Shown piece by piece: positions 22,788 through 33,581 of a stretch of DNA of 37,957 nucleotides (the first letter of the stretch is position 1; every line of letters begins with the position of its first letter). The notes beneath the pieces were generated by a model. The model did not search any database and was not told where the DNA came from. It saw only the letters and a program-made list of their open reading frames with translations. The translations under genes were made by a program, and so were the position numbers. Source of the stretch: Psilocybe azurescens (Eukaryota > Basidiomycota > Agaricomycetes > Agaricales > Agrocybaceae). Location of the stretch: contig JAJIRX010000199.1 in the NCBI GenBank assembly GCA_023853785.1, positions 1-37,957 on the forward strand, in the 5' to 3' direction.

Positions 22788-23156
22788 TGTGACGATCCGG
22801 TACACTTCTCACACGTTGATTATCGTTCTTTTATCTTATCTCTTTATTTCGACTTCATTCCATTCCGTCGACTTATACACGAGTTATCCCTCTCCATTCT
22901 TTACTATCCCTTTTCCATCTGAAACCATTCCTTACCATTAACCCTGAATATGACCTCTTTTATCTAGACCCTTTTACATAGTCTTAGGACACTGTTCTAC
23001 AGTATAAATACAGGCCATGTTCTAGATACAATCCCCAGTGAATAACTAGCATTTATACCTGTCTATTCAGTGCTTAAGCCTCACTACCATATACATTCCG
23101 TGTGTCAGTACGAAGCTATCGATACTCCCGCAGTCACGATAGTCACTACTGTCACA
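22788..23156 (+). mobile_element. Possible solo LTR
   Basis: A 369 bp interval starts TGTGACGATCC and ends GTCACA, giving a perfect 6-base terminal inverted repeat. A TATAAATA string lies near 23003 and the interior is non-coding. These are the hallmarks of a basidiomycete LTR. Against it, the flanking bases (CGGAG on the left, TATTT on the right) do not form a target-site duplication, and no second copy lies in the window. Confidence 0.4.
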
Positions 23157-23249
23157 TATTTTTGACAGTACTCTCTACTTGTATTGTGGGCCAAGGCTTT
23201 GCCTGGCATTACGAGTCCTTTTTATTTTTACACTGTATTCTTTGAGTCT

Positions 23250-25703
23250 CGGCATTGGCAATTATAGTATTTGTACCAGAACCTAAAGAAAAATATATTA
23301 TATAATTGTTATTTCTTATATTATCACTGGTACTAAATTGTTGAATCCACCTCTGTCAGCCTTAGATCCAAACAGGACATCAAACTTACCTAAAAGGGAA
23401 TAAGTCAAATGGTCAAATGAGGAGGTGAACAGCAGACAGTCATAGGTGTGTCCAAAGAATGTGATTAGTTTGGTGGGATATATTTTATGAACTATACATC
23501 TTAACAAAAGGGAAAAATTAGTAAGTGGGGAATGAGTTAGAGAGGAATTAGCAAAAGTGATGTAAGTAATTGATGCGTGCAAGTGAAAGAGTTGAACTCT
23601 GAATCACACAGAGAACACAATTCAGAGTGTATGCAAAGCTTATCAGACGGGCTCATGAACTACCATTGTGAATAAAAGAATTGAATTCTTGAGTAAGTTT
23701 AAGTTATTTCTTCTTTTTCTCCACCAATAACTCTTTGTTACAATACTACTTGCTTCAATTTCAAACAGCTCTATACACTTTCATGTGTTCTACTGAGCAA
23801 GAGAATTCTCAGACTAAAGATAAGAGTTCTATTAAACATTGGCTCAGTTTTTGCAGCATTGGCTGCTTCTTTATTGCAATATTTGGAGAATTTTAAAACA
23901 TTTTGAACTTCAGGTTAGTAGAGTTTTTCAATATATTCCTACCACACTGACAGGCAGCCAATGCATCCTCATACACACCACATTTTCTGTTGACACCATT
24001 GCTGTCTCTTTCTGTATTTTTGGCTCCATCACTATAGCAGTCATTGACTTAGAAAAGAAACAGACTGGTTATTGATTGTATTTGTCCTTGGCAAATGGTA
24101 TCATTAGTAGAGACATAACACATTAAAGTTACAGATCACAGCAATAGGACTATACAGATTTCAAAATATGCTGAAACACTAACAAATATTCTTGTTAGGC
24201 ACAACCAAACATTACAGAAAGAAATAGTCTACCTGCCAAAATGTCTATTCAATTATTGGAGTGAACAATATATCAAAGTCCAAAGAACTGAAAAAAAAGG
24301 GATACAAAACAGGTACAAGATACTACAGAATATAAAAAATATAGTCAAATACTGAGGACATAATATCAAGTTTGAATACACCAAGTTTCATTGTTCACAG
24401 TAAGGAAGAGGTTAAAAGAAGAAAAACAAAGGTGTCATATAATATAGCAACATATACATGACAGAATCACAAACAATACAAACATCAAGACAACAACCAC
24501 AGTCCATGGACCCCAGCTATGACTTGATAGAGGCCAAGGCCACATTGGAGCAGGTGCACACAGATGCACAGCACAATGTGAAAGAATCAACTGCAATGTC
24601 AGAATTCAATGTAAGTTTGTGCTATTATATTAACAAAACATTATCCACTAGCTGAAGACATTGTTGACAGGATGACAACTACCACACAGTGTTTGTCAAG
24701 CAACTGCATTCATGGCATGTAACAAGAAAACCAAAGATGATAAAAAGATACTCACCACATAACAGCATGAAACATGTCAAACCAGTGGCATTTAAGACTG
24801 GAGACATAGTATGGGTCACTATGTCCTTTGTAGCATATGTGAACAAGGACAATACTGCATCAATAAACATTGTGCTGAAGGCATTGACATTGATAGAAGA
24901 GAAGGTAGGCAACTTCTATGGCCTCACATTGAAACAAATTGTATTGCTATACAATGATATCAAAACAAATCCAATCAGAAACATGAAGCAGACTCACTGA
25001 AGACAATGCAGAAGATCATCATCATCAAAAGAAAGAGAGTATTTGATGAAGAGAAGAACATGTACCACAGCATGGAATACATGTTCATCAGCAGCTGAAC
25101 AGTGCCCATATAGATAACACATGTCAACTATTACAATCAATATTACATATTTGACATGTAGCACTACATATAATTTAATGTGCATATAGCACTATTGTTA
25201 TAGTATATTTGCATTCTGTAGATCCCTTTGCCCTCATTCCAAAATTCCAGCTCAAGACTGTTTCATTCTCTTCTCTTAAAGAACTGACCAAATCGGCTGT
25301 ACAATACACATTTAGGTAGTTAATTAATCCATCTAGATAGTGGACACTTTCTTTTCTTGAAACTACATGTGATTTCCTCTTTAAATATGAATAGCAAGAT
25401 TGCAGAAGGAAGCAATGCCTGTTTAAGCATCTCCAATAACTGAGCATTGCAGAGTCCACTTAGAATAAAACAAGCATCAGTCCTTGGCCAGATAACAAAC
25501 CAGTAGTGTAGAACTTTACAGAATATGCTTGACAGTTGTAGAAATACTTTCCTGTATTTAAGAGAGTTCAAATGAGGCCAGAAGAATCTTAACTCATTTT
25601 ACTACCCATTCTTTGTGTGAACTTTTACAAGATATTCATAAAACTTGAACTCATTAAAGTCTCAAGCTTCTGAACCACAAATTGCACAAAACATTACACT
25701 TAC
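23250..25703. other. CpG-depleted block
   Basis: Direct reading finds no CG dinucleotide from about 23650 to 25292 and only about four in the full 2.45 kb (near 23573, 23646 and 25293, plus one close to the left boundary). Neighbouring DNA on both sides has ordinary CpG. The sequence is AT-rich, with abundant TG and CA. The depletion ends exactly where the LTR of the minus-strand Gypsy element begins (25704). Heavy CpG methylation followed by deamination of an old repeat is the simplest explanation. Confidence 0.8.
24458..25000 (+). CDS. Hypothetical two-exon protein inside the CpG-free block
   Basis: Exon 1 (24458-24610) and exon 2 (24671-25000) are joined by a 60 bp intron with GTAAGT donor and TTGTTGACAG acceptor. 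They splice in phase to 160 codons with no stop. Segments include SMDPSYDLIEAKATLEQVHT, DDNYHTVFVKQLHSWHVTRK, VKPVAFKTGDIVWVTMSFVA and KALTLIEEKVGNFYG. There is no signal peptide, membrane span or recognised domain. The GDIVWVTMSFVAYVN stretch suggests a small beta-rich fold, but that is a guess. The frame is clean even though every CpG has gone from it. This could be a recently active member of a dispersed repeat family or a captured gene. Function is unknown. Confidence 0.5.
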
Positions 25704-25872
25704 TGTTACGATCTCAAGTTAGAATCACGCAGTGTGCGTAATCTAACCACCAATCGTTTACAAGAACAAGTTCAAGTTCAGAGTAGAGCAGGTTAAGCAG
25801 GTTGGATTCTCAAGAACTAGCTAAAGAATACAGTAGATGCTCCCTTGTATAAATACTATGAACTGTACAGCT

Positions 25873-26052
25873 AGTTGAAACGAGATCGAATGTTCATCAG
25901 CAGATGTATATAAGAATAGAAGAAACAGATCAAGTTGAAACGAGTTTGAATGTTCATCAGCAGATGTATATAAGAATAGAAGAAACAGATCAAGTTGAAA
26001 CGAGTTTGAATGTTCATCAGCAGATGTATATAAGAATAAGAGAAACAGATCA
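25873..26052. repeat. Three tandem 60 bp repeats within the LTR
   Basis: Units start at 25873, 25933 and 25993. Each opens AGTTGAAACGAG and carries TTCATCAGCAGATGTATATA. Unit 1 differs from unit 2 by three bases, and units 2 and 3 by a small shift near their end. Because 60 is a multiple of three, the array stays open in several frames (20-residue period), which creates spurious ORFs on both strands. Likely duplicated promoter or enhancer modules of the LTR. Confidence 0.9.
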
Positions 26053-26143
26053 AATGTTCATCAAAAGATGTATCATAAAAGATGGAAGTGAAAGTAAAGT
26101 TCATCAGAGCATACGATGATGTATCAATGATGTGAAAGATGAC

Positions 26144-26192
26144 AAAGAAAAGGAAAAGAAAAGAAAAGAAAAGAGAAAAGAAAAAGAAAAGA
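26144..26192. repeat. Purine-only (A/G) tract
   Basis: 49 bases of AAAAG-type repeats without a pyrimidine on the plus strand, just inside the LTR start (minus-strand sense). Low-complexity sequence. Confidence 0.8.
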
Positions 26193-26335
26193 CTTGTCAT
26201 AACATTACCCCGTACTACACTCCTTATGCCTCAGAAGGAGTGAAGTCCATTACTTCAGTGGGCTCAATAGTCTCTGTATGGTTCACCTGTGGTGTTGGCG
26301 ATTCCGGGCGTCATCGGGTGAAGAGGTCCAGGGCT

Positions 26336-28799
26336 TCAGGAGTTGACAGTGTTTGAGCGTGAACGGGGTATGGCAGGTTGTTTGCCTTGCAGACGTGGGT
26401 TGGCGGGAGTAGAAGAGGAAGAAGCAGCGGGAGTATTGATGAAAGACATGTTGCGTTGTTCTGGTAATTGGAGGTATGGTTTAGAGGTAGAACGACTTGG
26501 CCTTTTAACTACTTTGGCGATCAGTGGAAGGCGTCGATGGAGCTCTCGTTCGACCAGATTTAGTTTGAGGCGTAGAGATCTGGCTTGGTGATGGGCAGCT
26601 TTAGCAGCAGCTGGGCGGTAGTTCTGTTTTGCTGTCTCCTTCCGATCAATTGTTTCGTTGTATGCGGTGAGAATTTCTCTTTGCAGCGCTCTCAAGCTCT
26701 TCCACAGTCTGATCAGCCAGAGGGGTAGCAAAGATAGGGGTTTCAAGTTGGTTTGTTTCCGGAGTTTCGGAGTGAAAGAAGAGGCAATACGTCGGAGAAG
26801 GCGAGGCATCAGGGTGGTAGCGGTGATCAGAGTTTGTGTAATTGGTGGTATTCTTTAAGAGTCTCGTTGTCGTCGTCGAACGCTTCATCTTTTTCCCACG
26901 TTGCTTCGGAGATAGGGAATCCCGTCCATTTGATAAGGTATTGATATTTTTGCTTTCCTTTCTTGGGTTTTCGTCCTGTCTTTCTGTGATTCAGAATGGT
27001 TTCGACTTCCCAGTGTTCTTCTTTATTTTTGATTTTGGGTGGTGGTCTAGGGAAATTCGGTCCGTATGTTTCTGTCTCGTTATATGGCATGAGTAGAGTG
27101 GCGTGGAAGACGTCATGGATCTTCCATATCTTGGGTATTTTGAGTCTGTAAGTGAGAGGTCCCAAGACTTCTGTGATTGTGAACGGGCCTTCTCGTTTTG
27201 GTTTCATCTTCGAATGGTACCTCGTGGAGATGTTGTGGGAGTCTAGCCAAACTTTCGTTTCCTTTCTCAAACGGTTTGAAGGTCGATTTTCGCCGCTCGG
27301 CTATCCTTTTGTCTTGCAAGTTCATGGGCGGCTAACGCTTCTTCTCGATCTCTCAGGAGATGTTTGACTTTTTCTTCCACAGATGGGGCTTTGGTGTTCT
27401 CAAATGCAAGTGGAATGGCCAGCGGAGATGAACCTAGGGTGAGTTCGAACGGGGTTTTGACCCTTCGGAGTGTTTTCTGTTGTTGTGAGTGAATTCTAAT
27501 GTTCCAACTGACTTGTTCCAATCGGTTGGGTGTGAAGAACAATAGATGGATAGGTAGGCTTCTATTTCTTGGTTGAATCGCTCGGTGGTTCCGTCTCCTA
27601 TTGGATGATAAGCTGTCATTAATTTGGACTTGATCCCTAAGAGTTTCATGAGTTCTTGGAAGACCTTTGTGGTGAATAGGGGTCTCGGTCTGAGATAATG
27701 CTGTCTGGGAGTCCGAATCGTTTGAAAAGATTGTCAAGTAAGAGTTGAGCTGCTCCTTCCGCGTCAAGTGCCTCTCCTGGTTTCCCTTTCTTCCGGCAAG
27801 GTATTAAAATCACCCCTTAGTAAGCCCATGGTCTACCACGACCATGAGTGCATCCACAATCTGTCCTGCGCTGTTTTTAACCGGTGGTAAGTCGGTTAGA
27901 AAGTCCATTGAACAGTTCGCAAATGGTCGTGTAGAAGTTGGTCCAGCAATTGGCATGAAAGATGGGTGAGAGGGATTTCTGTTAATCTTGAATTGTTGAC
28001 AGATTCCGCAGCCTTTGACGTATTGTTTCACGAAGGATCGTAGCCCAGGCCACCAGTAATGTGCCTTTACTGCATTGTAAGTTTCTAGTTCTCCGGGGTG
28101 TCCTGCCGATGGTAGATCATGAAAAGATTTTACAATTTGTTGGCGTAGATTTTGGTTCTTCGGTATATATGTTTTATCTTTATAAAAGATAACATTTTTC
28201 CCATTGAATTCCTCCGTTTTCCAGTCGTCAAGGTCGGTTCGGTAAGTTCGATGGTCCTTTTGCAATAGAGCCTTCAAGACTTCTGCAATATCTGTGTCGA
28301 ATTCTTCCGAATCAATGATTTTTTGTTGTAGTTCAGTGTCGATTAGATTGACAAAAGTTCTTCCGGTAGTAGAGTCACATCTTCATTATCATGGTCTTTG
28401 TCTGGTATAAAATCTGGCCTTCTCGATAAAGCATCAGATTGAATCATTTTCGTTCCGGGGCATATGGATTAGTTTCAGATCGAATTGGATAGGTATAATG
28501 ACCATCGAGCTTGCCGTCTGTTCAGGTTTCTTGGGCTTCTGAAGTAGGTCAGGTTCTTGTGGTCAGAATGGATGATCGTCGTATGTTCAGATCCTTGAAT
28601 GTAGTGTCTCCATTCCTGTAATGCTCGTACAATTGCCAGGAGTTCTCGATCATAGATTTCATAGTTCCTTTCTGTCGCAGAAAAGGTTTTTGAAATGAAT
28701 GCACATGGGTGTCTTTCACCGTTACCATCGAGTTGAGTCAGAACGGCTCCAGATGCATATTTAGAGGGCGTCGCATTCGATTTGAAATGGTTTGCTCGG
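26336..28799 (-). CDS. Gypsy element 1 pol: RNase H, integrase, chromodomain (5'-truncated)
   Basis: C-terminal part of a Ty3/Gypsy (chromovirus-type) polyprotein. In minus-strand order: RNase H (28799-28445; [49 protein letters not shown]); the integrase HHCC zinc finger (about 28120-28000; [31 protein letters not shown]); the integrase core ([41 protein letters not shown]); and a C-terminal module ([19 protein letters not shown]) with a chromodomain ([20 protein letters not shown]). The frame breaks repeatedly at short homopolymers, including 27813-27816, 27679-27682 and 27455-27458, each one base short. Reverse transcriptase, protease and gag are missing because coding sequence stops at 28799, where another element's LTR begins. 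Confidence 0.9.
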
Positions 28800-30488
28800 T
28801 GTCATACACCAATTTTGATTGGATATGAGATTTATCTATAAGCTTAGAGCATCTGTCTCGACTCCCCATTGCATGCAGAAGCCAGGGTTATTATTTCGCA
28901 TTTTTATCTGAAGCACATCCCTCAATATTCAACGTCAAAGCCCATTCACAGTCCACTTCAAGCTCCATTCCAACTTTCAATCTCCACTTCAACCCTTTGA
29001 TCAGTTACATTCCCTATCAATGATTCAATCGTCTATCTATTTTGAACCTCAAGGCTATGCGCAGATTATTCTTGGACATCATTCCTATCTATCCTAGTAC
29101 GCACAGCACTGCACAGCATCATATATCACCATCGTCATCAGCATTTGATCATCTACAACTATTTGGTCCTTAACTGGATTCCACATATGCAGCAAATCTT
29201 TGTCTCACTCAGCAGTCTTGGTAATGGATGACTGAGCTGTGCCATGAATAGACTGGTTCTATTCATTGGCATGGTACTTGTTCGCTATTTTGGCTCCTTT
29301 TCTATTGTCTGACACTTTCATATGATTGATCCTTCCTTCCTTTTGTCATTCTTGCTTATTGTACTTACTCAGCTTCGCTTCTTTCTTACTCATCTCACTT
29401 CGCTTTTCATAATCCTGCTTATACTTCTTACTCATCCTATGTTACTTACTTACTCATCCTTCTATTTTTCACTCCTAAACTCCATCAGCCTTCAATCTAT
29501 TGTATGTAGTTGACAGATGGGACTACTGGGTGTCGTTCTACAGAATGATTAGTATAGTTTGGACGCTTGATCTCTTTTAAATATTTTTCTATGTTCTCTG
29601 GTATATAAACCATGTATTAGTATCGCTTGGAATGCAAGGAAGTTACAAGCCCCAACTTTCTTCACAGCAAAGATTTCAAGTTATCAAGTACTCAGTCCAG
29701 CACTCCAAGCACGCATTCAATCAATCTCTATCACTATTCAGCACGAAATTCAACAATCACTCCAGTTATTCAAGACGTTCATCAGAGGCTAGACTAGCCT
29801 ATCCAACCACCCACGCTCTCACATCCCAGAGCAATTTATCCAGTTCATTTTGATCCTATCATCCTCCAGACCCTTCATTCTTCCTCTACCTCAAGATCCT
29901 CAACTCCCCATCGCTTCTATTGCTCCAGAATATTTTTATTCTGCAATCTTGGTCTTGTTGTCATCTTCATCCATCGCCCTAGTCATCCCTCATTCACTCC
30001 ACCGCTCTGTTTGATTTTTGGTTCAAGAACATCGCACAATCCTTCATCATATATCACTCCAGGCCGCTCAAGTCATTACTCTATCAGCAGGCTTTACTTC
30101 TAGCTTTGCAGACGCTGTAGACTCGATTAAAGCGCACTAGGATCAAGACTACATTCTCACTCCTGCCCCCGTATCAATCCCTGCAAATTATCTAGTCATT
30201 TGACCCCTCCACAGTCATCACTCTTCGCTCACACCGTTCTACCCTAATCAAGTCGGGTTGCTTCCTCTCAGTAAATACTCAAGGGCATTTTATATTCCCT
30301 CATCCATTCCTCCTTCTTCATACGTCCCTGCCCTCCTCAGACCACATACATCTTCACAACCTAGTGGCAAAGCCAGCCCTCACTTTAACTCAACAGGGAG
30401 AGAGTCGTCTTATCTAGTCTAGACCATTCCTCTCTGGTTTGTGTTTTGGTTTTCGATTTATATATCAAATCACACACTACGTAGTTCA
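28800..30488 (+). mobile_element. Probable 5' LTR of element 2
   Basis: Non-coding, pyrimidine-rich DNA begins TGTCATACACC directly after element 1 coding sequence and ends GTAGTTCA, two bases before a primer-binding-like sequence. A TATATAA at 29602-29608 could drive the genomic transcript. At 1.69 kb it is long for a fungal LTR. Without the second copy both ends are inferred from the TG/CA rule and context. Open frames inside it (for example 29322-29513, 29632-29853) show no protein family. Confidence 0.5.
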
Positions 30489-30490
30489 TC

Positions 30491-30508
30491 TGGAGCCCAC
30501 CGCGAGGG
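30491..30508 (+). other. Primer-binding site-like sequence
   Basis: TGGAGCCCACCGCGAGGG follows the inferred LTR end by two bases. It starts with TGG, complementary to a tRNA CCA end, and resembles the TGG-GCCCACCG primer sites of many Gypsy elements. I did not match it to a specific tRNA. Confidence 0.45.
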
Positions 30509-30727
30509 AGGGTTTCTCTAGGTTCATATCCAACACTTTATCAACTTGCCAGCCTTCAAATCGAATTCTATCACCTGTACTCCTTCCCCACATCCCTCTA
30601 GCACTCTCCACCGTTCCATTTCCATTTTTTAGCTTTTGTTTTAGGTTTTTTCTAGGTTCTTTCTAGGCTCCCTTTAGGCTCTTTCTAGGCGACTGTATCT
30701 TGCTCTTGGTTCCGTTATTTTTCTACT

Positions 30728-33581
30728 ATGACCAATCCATCTGATTCTGCGACTCCTGCTCCTGTTTTAACTCCTGCTCCTCTTCCCACCATGGGTACAA
30801 CAATTATTCAGCGCATTCCTGTCGATATGCCTGTCCCTACCGCAACCGGTGCTCCAAAGTTCTCTGGATCTTACACAGAGGTCAAGAATTTCTTAGACCA
30901 ATGTGACCGTCTATTCCTTCAGTACAGTGTCACCACAGACGATGAGAAGGTCCGCTACATGTATCTTTGCTGCAATCGTCAAAGCCGCGAAATTGTCGAA
31001 GGCCTTAGCGACTACCACACCAAGGAATGGAATGGACTCAAAGCCCAGATGCTAGCTATCTTTGATCATGATCGCAACACCCAGAAATTCACCCTCAGTG
31101 CTTTACGAGCTTATACCTTTCAACACTCTCAGCAGCCCCTCCGATCTCTTGATGAGTTCAGGGAATATCAAAGACAATACACTCGGATTGCTGGTTGGCT
31201 TCGCAATAACAACAAGATCTCTGGGGACGAATACAATCAATATTTCTGGCTTGGAATCAGTCCGAATTTGCGCCCACAGCTGGAGGCCAAGCTTCTTATT
31301 CTTAACAGAGATGCAGATCCTTCAGTACCATTCCTAATGGCCGATGTTATTAAAGCTACAGAACTCATCTACAAACGCGATCGCTTTGACATGGGAGTCT
31401 TCGATAATCCTTCTGCCCAACCCTATGCATCACTCCTTCCATCTAACGACATCAAGGAAGAGAACTCCTCTTTGCTCGATGAAATCAAGCGCTACATCCA
31501 AGCCATTATTCCCAGCAATGGAGCCCACAATGTATCAGATGATCGTGCTGTTAGGCCACCGGAAGAGACTCGCAGAATATTCAAGGACCTGGAAAAGGAA
31601 GAGATCAAAGCGCATCAGGCTGACGAAGTGGAGAATCTTATCAAAGAGATGACCAAGCTCACCATTTCCGAACCCAACTACGCTGTCTATTATTTTCGAG
31701 CTGTAAAACTGGAACCTTCTCTGGCCGGAATGCTCGTCGCACCTGCTATCATGAACGCAACTGTACCACAACAACCTAAGCAACCCTCTAGTTTTGCACC
31801 TCCTCCACCTCAGCAAACCCAATATATGCAGCGCGCACGTACCTCTCTTGCTGATATGACTTGTTACGGATGTAATCAGCAAGGCCATGGCATGAACACT
31901 TGTCCAGGACTCGCAGATCTCGCTAGCAAGAAGGTCATCACTGGGACAGCAGCAACCGCATAGTCTTTGCAGACGGATCACGTATCTTTCGTGTTATGGG
32001 AGAATCTATAATTCAGGCAGTACAACGTCAGCGCCCTGCTCCAGCACCTATAGCCACTTCTAACCTTGCCATTTGTGATCCCTACTACGTGGAAGAGAAG
32101 TACAATGCAAACATATTCGAGGAAGACGATGAGGATGATATTGGTTCCTATCTTGGCGACTCTGATTATATTCTTGCAGGTCCGAGTAACCGCATTGTCC
32201 CAGAAAGGAAAATTCGCACAGCCAGGAAGCAAGTTTTTGATGGTGTCATCGTTCCCGAGCCAGCCTACATCAAAGCCAAACGCCTTGAGGCCAAAGGGAA
32301 GATGAAGGAAAAGGAAAACACGGTTCCGTCCATTTCCATTTTGAAACGCCCCACTGCACCTGAGAAGCCGGAAATTCCTAACTCGTCCACTCCTGTCCTC
32401 ATTAACCCTCCTGTTGCCCCTCCTGTCAATCAAACTGTCAATCAGCCTGTCACTGTCAAAGAAACTCCATCTGTCAAACAACCTATTGCACCACCTGTCA
32501 ATAATCCTATTGTTCCGGCGTTACCCCAGACTTCTAGACCCCACGTTTCCTTTGACCCTTCTGACGATGATCAAATCATGGAAGACGCCACCATTAAACC
32601 CAACAAGGATAAATCACCTGCTAAGCCACGTGTTCCTGCCCAAAAGCGGATTGCCGAAGTTTCACGTGGAGTTGATCCTATGGCCATAGCTCAGCGTTGC
32701 CTTAATCGGTCTGCAGATGTCACGCTCGGTGAACTCATGGGTGTCTCCAAAGATGTCAAGAACTGTATTGGGTCCCTAATCAAGGCAAAAACTATTTCCG
32801 TGGAAGAATTCCGCTCAAATTTGCTTCTACGATCCCAATATCAATATCTATACGGCCTTTACGAATATCGAACCTGAATTACCGCCTGACGCTGTTTATT
32901 TTGGACACCTTCTCCGGGCACATGCACCTCTTATTCGGATCAACATGACCTGCAATGGCAAGCTTCTGGAAGGCCTCCTTGATTCAGGTGCTACGCAGAA
33001 TATTATCAGCGAACGTGTGTGGAAAGAAGTCGCGAATCTCCCTATGGACAATAAGAAGAGCGATCACAATGTACGACATTCATGGTGGCCAATCTAGGAT
33101 GCTTGGCTTCGTTGAACAGATCCCATTGAATGTAGGAAGTGTCCAAACTTGGGCTAATTGTTTTGTATCTGATAGGGTTAAATTCGATGTTCTGGTTGGA
33201 CGACCCTGGACCCGTGACAACTTTGTTGATGTTTTGGAGCGACCTGAAGGGACATTCTTATCCTTTTATGACCCTGGAGATGAAACTCATGTTCGCAAAT
33301 TCCTTGCCCTCCCTGACTCTCATCCAAACTCTATGGCGTTCATCACAGAAGAAACCCCTTCCACCTCGTTTCTTGCCACTTATGGCATTGACGTTTTTAA
33401 TGAGCACCCTGATCTGGAAGAAGGGGAAATTGCCGAAGACCTCAATTTGGAAGACGGCGAAGAACTCGACAATTTACAATATCCGGAAGAGACCCCCAGT
33501 CTGCCCAACCATCTATTCTTCTCACACACCCTAATCCTGTCCATGACTCATCCCACGACTCATCCCCTGACGTTCCCATGA
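30728..33581 (+). CDS. Element 2 gag, DUF4100-like region and retropepsin
   Basis: Gag starts at 30728 (MTNPSDSATPAPVLTPAPLP) and is open for 411 codons. It includes GAPKFSGSYTEVKNFLDQCD, the capsid-like helices and a CCHC zinc knuckle (CYGCNQQGHGMNTC). Its apparent stop follows a GGG run (31943-31945). One extra G continues it as DSSNRIVFADGSRIF into the next frame (MGESIIQAVQRQ at 31996), a Pro/Val-rich linker and a DUF4100-like motif (SADVTLGELMGVSKDVKNCI). Two further contractions near 32817-32822 lead into FYDPNINIYTAFTN and the retropepsin LLDSGATQNIIS (about 32980-33015), followed by VKFDVLVGRPWTRDNFVDVL. An acidic tail (EEGEIAEDLNLEDGEE) ends at 33581. It is probably one gag-protease polyprotein in the organism. 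Confidence 0.85.

Larger units (their letters stand above)
25704..26204 (-). mobile_element. 3' LTR of minus-strand Gypsy element 1
   Basis: The 501 bp interval reads TGTTATGACAAG at its start and ends GATCGTAACA on the minus strand, giving TGTTA/TAACA terminal inverted repeats. A short G-rich tract (CGGGGTAA) immediately precedes the TGTTATG and is a fair polypurine primer. The pol domains next to it point the same way. The LTR contains a 60 bp tandem triplication and a 49 bp purine run. No second copy of this LTR lies in the window. Confidence 0.7.
25704..28799 (-). mobile_element. Ty3/Gypsy chromovirus, element 1, truncated by insertion
   Basis: Retrotransposon on the minus strand made of its 3' LTR (25704-26204) and the 3' half of pol. 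Its outer left flank is the CpG-free block, and its right limit is the junction with element 2. The 5' LTR, gag, protease and RT are not in the window. If element 2 inserted into it, they should continue beyond element 2's far LTR. Confidence 0.8.

Noticed and set aside
25904..26200. Open frames on both strands with 20-residue repeats (such as MYIRIEETDQVETSLNVHQQ)
   Set aside because: They arise from the 60 bp tandem repeat inside an LTR. The period is divisible by three, so several frames stay open. No start context, domain or splice support.
29322..29853. Plus-strand ORFs rich in Leu/Ser/Phe, like membrane proteins
   Set aside because: They lie in the pyrimidine-rich LTR of element 2, where T-rich codons mimic hydrophobic segments.
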